A stretch of DNA of 64,000 bases from Sulfurospirillum barnesii SES-3. Its GTDB lineage: Bacteria; Campylobacterota; Campylobacteria; Campylobacterales; Sulfurospirillaceae. The notes under the pieces were generated by a model, which was given only the letters and a program-made list of their open reading frames with translations, was not told the DNA's origin and ran no database searches. Positions within the stretch are counted from its first letter, which is position 1. Each line of letters opens with the position of its first letter. Shown here in pieces: positions 8,669 to 18,172 of the stretch. The DNA lies in the NCBI RefSeq assembly GCF_000265295.1, contig NC_018002.1:1736001-1800000 (forward strand). The letters are read 5' to 3'. A program made the position numbers and the translations under genes.

Positions 8669-10253
8669 ACGTCTCTCTAAAAGCTTCATAATCGCCTTTA
8701 AAATCTGTCATTGTGCCATCAGGATGTAACTCGATAATGCGATTAGCAAATGCATCAATCAGCTCTCTATCGTGTGTCACACAAATAACATTACCTGAAA
8801 ATTTAAATAATCCCTCACCCAAAGCAATAATCGCTTCCAAATCAAGGTGGTTATTTGGCTCATCAAGAACAAGAAAATTGCCTTTTTCTAGCATCATTTT
8901 TGAAAGTCCAATACGGTGTTTTTCACCACCGCTGAGCTGACTCACACTTTTTTTCTGCTCTTCACCAGAAAAAAGCATACGCCCTAAACACTTTCGAATT
9001 TCATCTAAATCTTTTTTTGCATCATACTGCTGTAACCATTCAAAAAGTTGTAAATCACCCGTAATCATATCGGTGGTGTTTTGAGGAAAATAACTCGGAA
9101 TAATCGTTGCACCCCATTTTATGGTACCTGCATCTTTTTCCAATTGTTCCATAATAATATTACACAGTGTTGTTTTACCCACACCATTATGACCAATGAG
9201 TGCAATTTTATCGCCTTTTTCAACTTTAAAACTAATGCTATGAAGTACCTTTTGATCCCCATAACTCTTCTCAATCCCCTCGACTTCTAAGACTTCATTG
9301 CCAATATCACGCCCCGCACGAAACACAATACTCGGATCTCGTCTGGAAGAAGTTTGAATATCAGCAATATCCAATTTTTCAAGACGTTTTTGACGAGACG
9401 TTGCTTGTTTTGCTTTAGACGCATTGGCTGAAAAGCGGCGAACAAAGGCTTCAAGCTCCTCTTTCTCTTTGAGCTTCTTGTCTCTGTCCATCTCTTGTTG
9501 TTTGGCGATTAAATTCGCCGCCAAATACCACTCATCGTAGTTACCTGTAAATTCACGAATCTTTTTAAAATCCACATCAAGGATGTTGGTAACAACCGCA
9601 TTTAAAAAGTGTCTATCGTGAGAGATAACCACCATGGTTCCCTCATGGCGAATGAGTTGCTCTTCTAACCATGAAATGGCTTCCAAATCAAGGTTGTTCG
9701 TAGGCTCATCCAAAAAGAGGACATCGGGTTTTGGGTAAAGCACTTGTGCTAATAAAATTTTAAACTTATCGCCACCTGTGAGTTCACTCATTAAACTCTC
9801 ATGCATGGAGACGGGAAAACCTAAAGAGGCAAGGATTTTTTCAATATTTACATCCACTTCATACGTTGGGTCTTCTTCGGCACAAATAATTTCAAGTTCT
9901 GCCAAACGGTCATTGACTTTATCATCATCAAAATCGCCCGTAGCGTAAAGATGCTCTTTCTCTTTAATCGCATCATACAAACGCTTATTACCGTACATAA
10001 CGGCATCTTTTAAGGTGTAATCTTCAAACGCATACTGATTTTGTCCCAAAACCCCTACTCTTAAACCATTTTCAATCGAAATATTACCGCTGGTTGCCTC
10101 TATCTGACGGGATAAAATTTTTAAAAAAGTGGTTTTACCTGCGCCATTGGCACCAATTAAACCATAACGCTTCCCTTTATCCAATTTTAAATTGATATTT
10201 TCAAACAATAATTGATGCGAAAAACGCATCGTAAGGTTGTTAACTTCTACCAT
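8658..10253 (-). CDS. ybiT: ABC-F subfamily ATPase, YbiT-like
   Basis: A 531-residue soluble protein with two ABC ATPase domains and no membrane segments. Walker A motifs are GANGAGKTT (~40) and GHNGVGKTT (~350); the signature motifs are LTGGD and LSGGE; Walker B is LFLDEPTNNLDLE and LVLDEPNNHLDLE. The basic linker between domains (~245-305, rich in K/R) is the ABC-F P-site tRNA interaction motif region. Family knowledge: ABC-F proteins bind the ribosomal E site and relieve stalled or hibernating states. The N-terminus (MVEVNNLTMRF) resembles YbiT rather than EttA. It heads a leftward operon with the SUI1 and AEC genes. Confidence 0.92.
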   Translation of the reverse strand: MVEVNNLTMRFSHQLLFENINLKLDKGKRYGLIGANGAGKTTFLKILSRQIEATSGNISIENGLRVGVLGQNQYAFEDYTLKDAVMYGNKRLYDAIKEKEHLYATGDFDDDKVNDRLAELEIICAEEDPTYEVDVNIEKILASLGFPVSMHESLMSELTGGDKFKILLAQVLYPKPDVLFLDEPTNNLDLEAISWLEEQLIRHEGTMVVISHDRHFLNAVVTNILDVDFKKIREFTGNYDEWYLAANLIAKQQEMDRDKKLKEKEELEAFVRRFSANASKAKQATSRQKRLEKLDIADIQTSSRRDPSIVFRAGRDIGNEVLEVEGIEKSYGDQKVLHSISFKVEKGDKIALIGHNGVGKTTLCNIIMEQLEKDAGTIKWGATIIPSYFPQNTTDMITGDLQLFEWLQQYDAKKDLDEIRKCLGRMLFSGEEQKKSVSQLSGGEKHRIGLSKMMLEKGNFLVLDEPNNHLDLEAIIALGEGLFKFSGNVICVTHDRELIDAFANRIIELHPDGTMTDFKGDYEAFRETYGR

Positions 10254-10350
10254 TATTCTCTCTTTAATTTTTTCTAAGATTATACCTTTTTGGTGCTTTC
10301 ATAAGGCTTTGCATAAAAGACAAATACCCACTTTTTTCTTTAAAAAATGT

Positions 10351-10356
10351 TACAAT
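10351..10356 (+). promoter_or_regulatory. Predicted -10 box of the GGDEF-EAL gene
   Basis: TACAAT lies 37 bases before the ATG at 10393, in the divergent gap between the ABC-F gene and the GGDEF-EAL gene. No convincing -35 box is seen, which is common in Campylobacterota sigma-70 promoters. Confidence 0.45.
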
Positions 10357-10392
10357 GCCTTAACCATCTTTTCTAAGCAAGGAATTGTACGT

Positions 10393-12669
10393 ATGGCAAT
10401 TATTAAGAAAAATATTTGGTTTATCTTTTATGTTTTATCTTTGATTGCTACTCTCTTATTTGCTACAGTATGTTATGCGACATGGAATAATGCTTACCTC
10501 AAACATCAAACTGCACAAGAAAATATCGTGGAACTTATGGCAAATGCAACGCATTCGCTCTTCAACACGTACGAACGCCTTACCGATATTTTGGGTATTG
10601 GGCTTTTAGAAAACAATTTACACAACATTCAAAATCATGTTCAACCACTTATTGATAATCCTGAAATGATTGCCCTTGGTATTACCACCCCAAAAGGCAA
10701 ATTTATTTATGCTACTTCAGATAAAGACCCAACAAATATTCCCAATCTTCTTGAACTTCCACAAACCCGTGACTCTTTTTTACAAGCTCTGGCTTCTGAT
10801 GGAATGGTTTTTGGACGTGTCTATTTTTCACCTCCTTTACAAAAATGGGGGATGCCTATTCGAAAAACGATTCGCAATGAAGCAGGTGAAGCACAGTTTG
10901 TTATTACCACCGTTCTCAAACATACCAGTACTTTTGATGCACTTTTAAGTGCCTTAAAGCATCGTCACTATCTCAACCTCTCTGTGATTCGAGACCATGA
11001 CCTTTATTACCAATACCATTCAAATGGTCATCAAGATTACGAACGTGTTTATAATGCTCCCTTTTCTAAAGAAACCATGGAAAAACTCTTTACAACTGTT
11101 TTTGATACCCATGGCATCACACCTAAGGAACTAAAAAGCAATCAACTGCTTGTTTCTACGTTATATCAACAAGGTGAAAAAGGCTATTACCTCGCTTCTT
11201 TAAAATATAACAATACCTATCACCTTTGGATACTTTCGCAAACACCCCTGAGTCTTATAGTCAAAGAGTTTGTCCAAAAATCTTCTCTTTACTTACTTAT
11301 TTTTTTAGGGATAGGAAGTATTTTCTTCTACCTTTTTCGTATCATCGCTAAAGCAGAAGAGGAGCGCAGAAAAGAGCTTTTTGAACAAGCCACTCACGAT
11401 CAGCTCACCCTACTGCCTAATCGCTACTACCTTAAACAGTGTGTTCAACAATGGATTCATAAAGATGGCCCTGCTTTTAGCATGATTTATGTTGATATGG
11501 ATCATTTTAAAACGGTGAATGATAGTTTTGGGCATCATTATGGTGATTATGTTCTGATACAAATTGCTAAACGTCTAAATGCCATTATGCCACCGCACTC
11601 TCTTATTGTTCGCTATGGCGGTGATGAGTTCGTTCTGCTTGTCTTGATTACCAAACATGAAGAACTTATGCATTTTGCCTCAAAACTTATTGAGACACTT
11701 TCTGAACCATACGTCATTACGCAACTGCATTTTAACCTTGGTGCAAGCGTGGGAATCGCTTGTTATCCTGAGCACGGTCATACGATTGACATGCTCCTTC
11801 GAGCTTCTGATATTGCAATGTATGAATCAAAAAAAATTAAGAACAGTGCGCACATTTTTGCCAGTGAAATGCAAGAGGGGTTTTTAAAAAACATTACCAT
11901 TGAACAAGAATTACGAAAAGCAATTAGCAACCATGAACTTTTTATGGTTTATCAACCGCAAATTACCGCAGAGGGTTTTTATTATGGAGCTGAAGCTCTT
12001 ATTCGATGGAATAGCCCGCTGCTAGGAAATGTTCCTCCCGATCATTTTATTCCTCTAGCAGAAGCTTCAGGTCTTATGCTAAAAATTGGTCGGCTTATCG
12101 TTGAAATGGTCTGCAACGATGTCAATGAATTGCATCAAAAACTCCAACACCCTTTTCATGTTTCGATTAATATCTCTGTACGCCAATTTATGGATCCTCA
12201 TTTTTTAGAACATATGCTTCATGTTTTCAAGAAAACACAAACACAGTATCTCAATATCACCCTTGAGGTAACCGAGAATCTTTTTATTGAAGATTTGCAC
12301 TATATTTTGCCTTTGTTGCATCAAATCCGAGATATGGGAATTGAGATTTCTATGGACGATTTTGGCACAGGCTACTCTTCGTTAAGTATGCTACGTCAAT
12401 TACCGATTAATGAGCTTAAAATTGATAAAAGTTTTGTTGATACCATTGCCCATGATGTTGCCTCTGCAAAAATGATTCAAAACATCATCACGATTGGTAA
12501 AAATCTTAATATGCATCTCTTAGCAGAAGGGGTTGAGACAAAAGAACAAAAAGATATTCTTACGACCTTTGGCTGTGATCGCTTTCAAGGGTATTATTTT
12601 TCAAAGCCACTCCCAAAAGAGGAGCTTTTTCACTTTTTTTCAAAACACCCCTTTACATGTAAAGAATAA
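10393..12669 (+). CDS. Membrane GGDEF-EAL protein with periplasmic sensor domain
   Basis: A 758-residue bifunctional c-di-GMP protein. A membrane segment (~10-30) is followed by a ~260-residue periplasmic sensor region of dCache/CHASE type and a second membrane segment (~300-320). The GGDEF domain has an intact GGDEF at ~409-413 (RYGGDEF). The EAL domain has intact EAL (~533), DDFGTGYSS, KIDKSF and AEGVET, so both synthesis and hydrolysis motifs are present. The start is the ATG at 10393 with AAGGA upstream; an open extension to 10237 crosses into the ABC-F gene and has no ribosome site. The last codons contain a TTACATGTAA copy (12653). Confidence 0.92.
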   Translation: MAIIKKNIWFIFYVLSLIATLLFATVCYATWNNAYLKHQTAQENIVELMANATHSLFNTYERLTDILGIGLLENNLHNIQNHVQPLIDNPEMIALGITTPKGKFIYATSDKDPTNIPNLLELPQTRDSFLQALASDGMVFGRVYFSPPLQKWGMPIRKTIRNEAGEAQFVITTVLKHTSTFDALLSALKHRHYLNLSVIRDHDLYYQYHSNGHQDYERVYNAPFSKETMEKLFTTVFDTHGITPKELKSNQLLVSTLYQQGEKGYYLASLKYNNTYHLWILSQTPLSLIVKEFVQKSSLYLLIFLGIGSIFFYLFRIIAKAEEERRKELFEQATHDQLTLLPNRYYLKQCVQQWIHKDGPAFSMIYVDMDHFKTVNDSFGHHYGDYVLIQIAKRLNAIMPPHSLIVRYGGDEFVLLVLITKHEELMHFASKLIETLSEPYVITQLHFNLGASVGIACYPEHGHTIDMLLRASDIAMYESKKIKNSAHIFASEMQEGFLKNITIEQELRKAISNHELFMVYQPQITAEGFYYGAEALIRWNSPLLGNVPPDHFIPLAEASGLMLKIGRLIVEMVCNDVNELHQKLQHPFHVSINISVRQFMDPHFLEHMLHVFKKTQTQYLNITLEVTENLFIEDLHYILPLLHQIRDMGIEISMDDFGTGYSSLSMLRQLPINELKIDKSFVDTIAHDVASAKMIQNIITIGKNLNMHLLAEGVETKEQKDILTTFGCDRFQGYYFSKPLPKEELFHFFSKHPFTCKE

Positions 12670-12690
12670 GACCTCATTTTTAAACAAACT

Positions 12691-12720
12691 TGTTGTAAAA
12701 TTGTCACCATTTTTACAACA
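12691..12720 (+). terminator. Inverted repeat after the GGDEF-EAL gene, probable terminator
   Basis: Perfect 10-bp stem (TGTTGTAAAA with its complement) and a 10-base loop, 22 bases after the stop. The following GTTTT gives a short U-rich tail. Confidence 0.5.
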
Positions 12721-12762
12721 GTTTTATACTTAAACTCTACCATTTTTTTTTCGGAGCATCGA

Positions 12763-15297
12763 TTGAAATATTTCAAATATGTCCTACTTTCTATGGTTAT
12801 CACATCCCTTGTACACGTTTTCTTATGGACAAGAGGTGGTGATAAAATTGTCACGTCACCGCAAATTGGTGATAAAATAGAATCCCTCTCCTACACGCCT
12901 TATCGAGGATTTGAAAAAGCACCTAAAAGCGATGAAGAGATTGCTAAGGATATGAAAATTATCGAGCAAACTGCACGAAAAGTGCGAACCTACGCCATTG
13001 ATGATGCGAAAAGGGTTTTAAGTAATTTAGCAGACAACAAACTCAAAGTCGATATAGGTCTTTGGCTCTCAGGCGATAAGGGTGCCAATGAGTATGAAAT
13101 TGAAACTTTATTTGAACTAACCAAACTGTATTACCCTAAAATCGCTTCTATTATTGTAGGTAATGAGGTTTTGCTTCGTGCTGACTTGAGCCCTGAAGAA
13201 CTCATAGCCTATATTGACCGTGTTTCAAAACGCACCCGTATTCCTGTGACAACGGCAGAAGTACAACATGTTTGGCTCACCAACAAAGAGCTAGCACGTC
13301 ACGTCGATTTCATTAATGTCCATATCTTACCCTATTGGGAAAAAATTCCTATCGAACAGACCTTAGCTTTTGCCAAAGAAAAATACGATGCGATTGCAGC
13401 AATGTATCCTAAAAAGCCTATTACCATCGGAGAGTTTGGATGGCCAAGCAGTGGATACAATAATGAAAAAGCAGAAGCCACACTGACCAATCAAATTGCA
13501 GCCATCACTGGCTTTTTAGAGATGGCAAATGCTGAGAAATGGAGCTACAACATTGTTGAAGCGTTCGATCAGCCATGGAAAGGTGTGCATGAGGGAAGTG
13601 TTGGACCTTATTGGGGACTTTTTGATATTAACAAACAACCTAAATTTCATTTTATTAAGCAAACTGTTCTGAATCCTCTTTGGCGTTATCAAATGGCAGG
13701 CGCTGTCTTCTTTGGTTTACTCCTCACTTTTTTTGGTCTTCGTAATCAAAGGGTTAATTTTGCACATGCCATTACGTATAGCTTTGCGGCACAAGCTATG
13801 GGCTTTGGTATAGCTATGGCAGCAACCTATCCGTTTATTTATTACATGAACTTTGGTATGTGGGTCATGTGGACCATGGGTATTTTTCTGATGATTCCAT
13901 TGGTGATTATCACCCTAGCTAAAATTAATGAGCTTTTTAAATGCACCTTAGGAATCGCACCAAAACGTCTGGCTCCTCTTAATCTTAAATCCGAACATGT
14001 TCCATTTGTTTCTATTCATGTTCCTGCCTACAAAGAACAACCCCATGTACTGATTGAAACACTTGATTCGCTTGCAAAACTTACGTACACAAACTATGAA
14101 GTATTGGTTGTTATCAATAACACAACAGAAGAGTTTTATTGGAAACCCATTGAAGAGCATTGTGCCAAATTGGGTGAAAAATTTGTCTTTTTAAACATTA
14201 CATGTAAAGGATTTAAAGCAGGAGCACTCAATGAAGCCCTTAAATACACCAATGAAAAAGCAGAGATTCTAGCAGTTATTGATGCTGATTATGTGGTGGG
14301 TGAAAACTGGCTTATTGATTTAGTTCCTCTTTTTGATGACCCAAAAGTAGCCCTTGTTCAAGCACCGCAAGACCACCGTGATGGCAATGAATCGCTTATT
14401 AAACAAGCAATGAACGCAGAATATGCGGGATTCTTTGACATTGGTATGGTTGAGAGAAATGAAGAAAATGCAATTGTCGCACATGGCACGATGCTGATGG
14501 CACGCCTTTCAGCCATGCATGAAGTGGGGGATTGGACAACGTATACTATTGTGGAAGATTCAGAACTAGGACTTCGCCTTTTTGAAGCAGGCTATACCGC
14601 ACATTATACCAACAGACGTTATGGATGGGGATTACTCCCTGATACGGTAGAAGCCTTTCGAACGCAGCGCCACCGATGGGCGTATGGTGCCATTCAAATT
14701 TTAAAACATCATTGGAGACGTTTTCTACCCTCTTCTAAAACATTAACGCCTTACCAAAAATACCATTTTGTAGCGGGGTGGTTCTTTTGGCTTTCCGATG
14801 CCTTTGGTGCGATGACTGCTTTTTTAAATATTTTCTGGGTTCCATTTATCATCTTTGTAGGAGTCACCATTCCTACCCTTCCATTAACACTGCCCATTGT
14901 TGTAGCCTTTTTGGTCAATATTTTACACGCTTCTATTTTGTATCGAACGCGGGTCAAAATGGGCATAAAAGAGACGGTATTAAGCGCTATTGCGTCTATG
15001 AGTCTGCAATTGGTTATTTTTAAAGCGGTGTACGATGGTTTTGTTAAAGATGGTCTTCCTTTTAAACGCACCGAAAAAGGTGGAAATACAAAAAAAACCA
15101 ATACCAATCCTATCCGTCATGAGATGATTTTAGCAACCCTGCTTACTATCTCCTTTTTTGCTCTTTATTTTACAAACTATACACGCATTACTGAAATTTA
15201 TGTTTTTTCCTTTACGCTTTTAATTCAAAGTATCCCTTATTACTCTGCTATTGTTCTACGCATTATCGAACTTCAATCCCTAAAACCTAAAAAGTAG
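12763..15297 (+). CDS. GH17-GT2 fusion protein, NdvB-like beta-glucan synthase
   Basis: An 844-residue membrane protein. After a membrane anchor, residues ~45-310 form a glycoside hydrolase family 17-like domain (IVGNEVLLR, GEFGWPSSG). Two or more membrane segments follow, then a family 2 glycosyltransferase (~400-650) with DADYVV, VEDSELGLRL and QRHRWAYGA, corresponding to the D, D, TED and QxxRW motifs. More membrane helices end the protein. Pseudomonas NdvB has this architecture and makes cyclic beta-1,3-glucans linked to biofilm drug tolerance. The start is TTG at 12763, six bases after CGGAG, since no in-frame ATG precedes the anchor. The product is inferred, not proven. Confidence 0.83.
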   Translation: MKYFKYVLLSMVITSLVHVFLWTRGGDKIVTSPQIGDKIESLSYTPYRGFEKAPKSDEEIAKDMKIIEQTARKVRTYAIDDAKRVLSNLADNKLKVDIGLWLSGDKGANEYEIETLFELTKLYYPKIASIIVGNEVLLRADLSPEELIAYIDRVSKRTRIPVTTAEVQHVWLTNKELARHVDFINVHILPYWEKIPIEQTLAFAKEKYDAIAAMYPKKPITIGEFGWPSSGYNNEKAEATLTNQIAAITGFLEMANAEKWSYNIVEAFDQPWKGVHEGSVGPYWGLFDINKQPKFHFIKQTVLNPLWRYQMAGAVFFGLLLTFFGLRNQRVNFAHAITYSFAAQAMGFGIAMAATYPFIYYMNFGMWVMWTMGIFLMIPLVIITLAKINELFKCTLGIAPKRLAPLNLKSEHVPFVSIHVPAYKEQPHVLIETLDSLAKLTYTNYEVLVVINNTTEEFYWKPIEEHCAKLGEKFVFLNITCKGFKAGALNEALKYTNEKAEILAVIDADYVVGENWLIDLVPLFDDPKVALVQAPQDHRDGNESLIKQAMNAEYAGFFDIGMVERNEENAIVAHGTMLMARLSAMHEVGDWTTYTIVEDSELGLRLFEAGYTAHYTNRRYGWGLLPDTVEAFRTQRHRWAYGAIQILKHHWRRFLPSSKTLTPYQKYHFVAGWFFWLSDAFGAMTAFLNIFWVPFIIFVGVTIPTLPLTLPIVVAFLVNILHASILYRTRVKMGIKETVLSAIASMSLQLVIFKAVYDGFVKDGLPFKRTEKGGNTKKTNTNPIRHEMILATLLTISFFALYFTNYTRITEIYVFSFTLLIQSIPYYSAIVLRIIELQSLKPKK

Positions 15298-15318
15298 TGG
15301 CTTTTGCCACCACTTTTT
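15289..15318 (+). terminator. Terminator overlapping the stop of the glucan synthase gene
   Basis: A hairpin with a GTGGC/GCCAC core, extended on both sides with one mismatch, a TTTT loop and a trailing T run. The TAG stop sits in its left arm. Confidence 0.75.
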
Positions 15319-15378
15319 AGCACAAGTGTGTAAAAAAAGATATGCCTAAAAAGCATATTTTTGTTTTTCACGTTTTGT

Positions 15379-15407
15379 TTGACACCCTTAGAGAGTAAGC
15401 TTATAAT
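15379..15407 (+). promoter_or_regulatory. Consensus sigma-70 promoter of the response regulator gene
   Basis: TTGACA (15379-15384), exactly 17 bases, then TATAAT (15402-15407). Both hexamers are perfect, unusual for this clade where -35 boxes are weak. It lies 69 bases before the chosen start codon. Confidence 0.8.
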
Positions 15408-15476
15408 AGATGTAGCTTTGTGCTTTAACATACGAAACTAACTATTATTTTATGAATCTAAGTGAGATGGGTTACG

Positions 15477-16136
15477 ATGAAAATGCTACTACTCGAAGAT
15501 GATATATTACTGAATACTGCCATTACACATTATCTAAGCTCTATTGGACATGCCATAACATCGGTACGTGATGGAAATGTTTGTTTAAATGTACTTCAAA
15601 CCAAAACATTTGACCTTTTAATCTTTGACATTAATGTTCCCAATATTGATGGGCTTAGCATTATTGAAAAACTCCATGCTATGAAAAAAATGGTTCCTGT
15701 TATCTTTATTTCAACACTGATTGATATTGAAGATATTACAAGAGCTTTTGAACTGGGTTGTTTCGATTATTTAAAAAAACCTTTTCATCTTAAAGAGTTG
15801 GGACTTAGAATCAATAAAATCGCACAAAGTAAACCTATAACGCTCTGTCACAAAAGACTCTCAAAATGCTATAGCTATAATTCAGAGACAATGGCGCTTT
15901 ATTTTAATGATACTCCTGAAGTGCTCTCTAAACGACAACTAAAAATTATTGATTTTTTAGCGCACAACAAAGGTTTTGTGTGTAGTTATGAAATGTTTAT
16001 GGAACATGTATGGGATGATGTAGATGTGGATATTCCAACGATTAGAGCTGAAATAAACCGTTTAAAACACCTATTAAAGGAAGATTTTATAGTAAACATA
16101 AGGGGAATAGGTTATATGGTAAAACGCTCAGAATAG
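15477..16136 (+). CDS. OmpR/PhoB-type response regulator, orphan
   Basis: A 219-residue two-component regulator. The receiver domain has the acidic pair in LLLEDD, the phospho-acceptor Asp in LIFDINVPNIDG and the conserved Lys in LKKPF. The C-terminal winged helix ends with RGIGYMVKR. No histidine kinase gene is nearby, so it is an orphan here. A longer GTG start at 15462 exists but has no ribosome site; ATG 15477 with upstream GAG was chosen. It is read from a consensus promoter and lies 72 bases before the AOR gene, which makes AOR a candidate target; that link is inference only. Confidence 0.88.
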   Translation: MKMLLLEDDILLNTAITHYLSSIGHAITSVRDGNVCLNVLQTKTFDLLIFDINVPNIDGLSIIEKLHAMKKMVPVIFISTLIDIEDITRAFELGCFDYLKKPFHLKELGLRINKIAQSKPITLCHKRLSKCYSYNSETMALYFNDTPEVLSKRQLKIIDFLAHNKGFVCSYEMFMEHVWDDVDVDIPTIRAEINRLKHLLKEDFIVNIRGIGYMVKRSE

Positions 16137-16208
16137 TTAGGCTATTTTGGCGCTATTTTTTTAGAATACTATTACAACATAAAACAAAACTTTAACAAAG
16201 GAGTTAAT

Positions 16209-17945
16209 ATGGCTGATCTAATTTATCGTGTCAACATGACCAATCTTAGTTTTAAAATTGAAGAGGTTCCTGCTCAGTGGTTAGGGCTTGGTGGCCGTGC
16301 GCTCACCTCAACTATTGTTGCACAAGAGGTCGATCCAGAGTGTCATCCTCTAGGCCCCAATAATAAACTTGTTTTTGCCCCTGGACTTCTTTCAGGAACA
16401 TCTGCATCTAATTCAGGTCGTAACTCCTGTGGCGCTAAAAGCCCTTTGACAGGTGGTATTAAAGAATCAAACGTTGGTGGTACGAGTGCGGGTATTATGT
16501 CAAAACTTGGTGTTAAAGCATTGATTATTGAGGGTATGCCTAAAAATGAGAATGTTTTTTATCAATTACATGTAACCAAAAATAAAGTTGAGTTTATTGA
16601 AGTGCCTGAGCTTGTAGGGCTTGATAACTACGCTGTTTTAGATGCAATCGCTGCAAAATATGACAAAAAAGTAGCCGTTATGACCATTGGTCGTGTAGGT
16701 GAAATGCGTATGAACCTTGCGAATATCTCTGTTAAAGATCCTGGCGGAAAACTCAGAAGTCATGGCCGTGGCGGTCTGGGTGCTGTTATGGGTTCTAAAA
16801 AAATTAAATGTATCACGGTGGATGCTGAAAACTATAAAGAAGTCACCATTGCTGATCCTGAAAAATTCAAAGAAGCCAGTAAAGTTTTCACCAAAGCGCT
16901 TCAAGAAAATCCTATCAGTGGAGAGGGGTTACCTGCATTTGGTACCAACGTTCTAGTTAACATCCTTAACGAAGCAGGTGGTCTTCCAACCCGTAACTTT
17001 AGAGCTGGAAATTGGGAATTTGCTGAGAATATTTGTGGTGAAACCATGGCAGAAAATATTAAAGCAAGAGGTGGAAAAACAACCCATGGTTGTCACGCAG
17101 GTTGTGTTATCCAATGTTCACAAGTTTATAACGACAAAGATGGCAATTACCTCACATCAGGCTTTGAATACGAGACCATTTGGGCACTTGGTGCAAACTT
17201 TGGTATTAAAGATTTAGATTTAATCGCCAAAATGGATGGATTAATGGATGATTTGGGTGTAGATTCTATCGAAACAAGCGTCACATTAGGACTTGCAGTG
17301 GATGCGGGTATTTTAGCGTACGGTGATGGCGAAAAAGCGTATGAGCTTTTATCAAAAGATTTACCAAATGGTACAGCAATGGGTCGTATTATTGGTAGTG
17401 GCACCCATATTTTAGGAAAAATTTATGGTTTAGTGCGTGTTCCAACCGTTAAAGGTCAAGGTATTCCAGCGTATGAGCCACGTGCGGTAAAAGGTCAAGG
17501 TATCACCTATGCGACCTCAACCATGGGCGCAGATCATACTTCAGGGTACGCTGTTGCCACCAACATCCTTAACAGCGGTGGTCATGTTGATCCACTCAAA
17601 AAAGAAGGACAAGTTGATCTTGCACGAAATCTTCAAATTGCAACTGCAGCGGTTGATAGTACAGGTATGTGTATCTTTGTTGCCTTCCCAGCCCTTGATG
17701 ATCCAAAATGTTTACCTGCCTTAGTTGATATGATCAATGCACGCTTTGGATGTACTCTTACAATCGATGATGTGGTCAATTTAGGTAAAACTATTCTTAA
17801 AACTGAACATGAATTTAACATCAAAGCGGGTCTTAACAGTGCGGACGATAGACTACCTGAATTTATGAAATATGAAGTACTACCTCCACACAATGTGGTT
17901 TGGGACTTCACAGGAGAAGAAATTGATGCGTTCTGGAATTTTTGA
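16209..17945 (+). CDS. aor: Aldehyde:ferredoxin oxidoreductase family tungsto/molybdo-pterin enzyme
   Basis: A 578-residue cytoplasmic enzyme with the AOR N-terminal domain (LGGRALTSTIVAQEV, GTSASNSGRNSCGAKSPLTGG) and the C-terminal AOR domains. The family oxidises aldehydes to acids, or runs in reverse, using a bis-pterin W or Mo cofactor and one [4Fe-4S] cluster. Likely cluster ligands are C295, C299 and C303 (HGCHAGCVIQC) plus C488 (TGMCIFV). The C-x3-C-x3-C spacing differs from C-x2-C-x3-C of Pyrococcus AOR and is closer to the YdhV-like branch. AAAGGAG precedes the ATG at 16209. It is coupled (TGATG) to a MoaD-like gene, supporting a dedicated cofactor module. Contains one TTACATGTAA (16566). 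Confidence 0.92.
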   Translation: MADLIYRVNMTNLSFKIEEVPAQWLGLGGRALTSTIVAQEVDPECHPLGPNNKLVFAPGLLSGTSASNSGRNSCGAKSPLTGGIKESNVGGTSAGIMSKLGVKALIIEGMPKNENVFYQLHVTKNKVEFIEVPELVGLDNYAVLDAIAAKYDKKVAVMTIGRVGEMRMNLANISVKDPGGKLRSHGRGGLGAVMGSKKIKCITVDAENYKEVTIADPEKFKEASKVFTKALQENPISGEGLPAFGTNVLVNILNEAGGLPTRNFRAGNWEFAENICGETMAENIKARGGKTTHGCHAGCVIQCSQVYNDKDGNYLTSGFEYETIWALGANFGIKDLDLIAKMDGLMDDLGVDSIETSVTLGLAVDAGILAYGDGEKAYELLSKDLPNGTAMGRIIGSGTHILGKIYGLVRVPTVKGQGIPAYEPRAVKGQGITYATSTMGADHTSGYAVATNILNSGGHVDPLKKEGQVDLARNLQIATAAVDSTGMCIFVAFPALDDPKCLPALVDMINARFGCTLTIDDVVNLGKTILKTEHEFNIKAGLNSADDRLPEFMKYEVLPPHNVVWDFTGEEIDAFWNF

Positions 17946-18172
17946 TGCACGTTTTTGTTAAACTTTTTGCTCAATACCGAGAAGGTCGCTTTAAAGCAGA
18001 GCAAAAAGAATATCCCGAAGGTACAACCGCACAAACGGTCATAGATACACTTGATCTTGAGAGTGTATCGCCTTTGGGTGTGTTAATGGCAAATGGGAGA
18101 CATGTTGATGTATCGTATGTGCTACAAGAGGGCGATGAAATCGCTCTCTTTCCAAAAGTGGGTGGAGGTTAA
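17945..18172 (+). CDS. MoaD/ThiS family sulfur-carrier protein
   Basis: A 75-residue ubiquitin-fold protein ending in VGGG, the C-terminal Gly-Gly needed for adenylation and thiocarboxylation by an E1-like enzyme. In molybdopterin synthesis MoaD supplies the dithiolene sulfur. The ATG at 17945 overlaps the AOR stop (TGATG), so the two are translationally coupled. Inference: it provides sulfur for the AOR pterin cofactor, acting with the MoeB-like protein at 18511. It could instead be the general MoaD of the cell; no moaE is present in this window. Confidence 0.88.
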   Translation: MHVFVKLFAQYREGRFKAEQKEYPEGTTAQTVIDTLDLESVSPLGVLMANGRHVDVSYVLQEGDEIALFPKVGGG

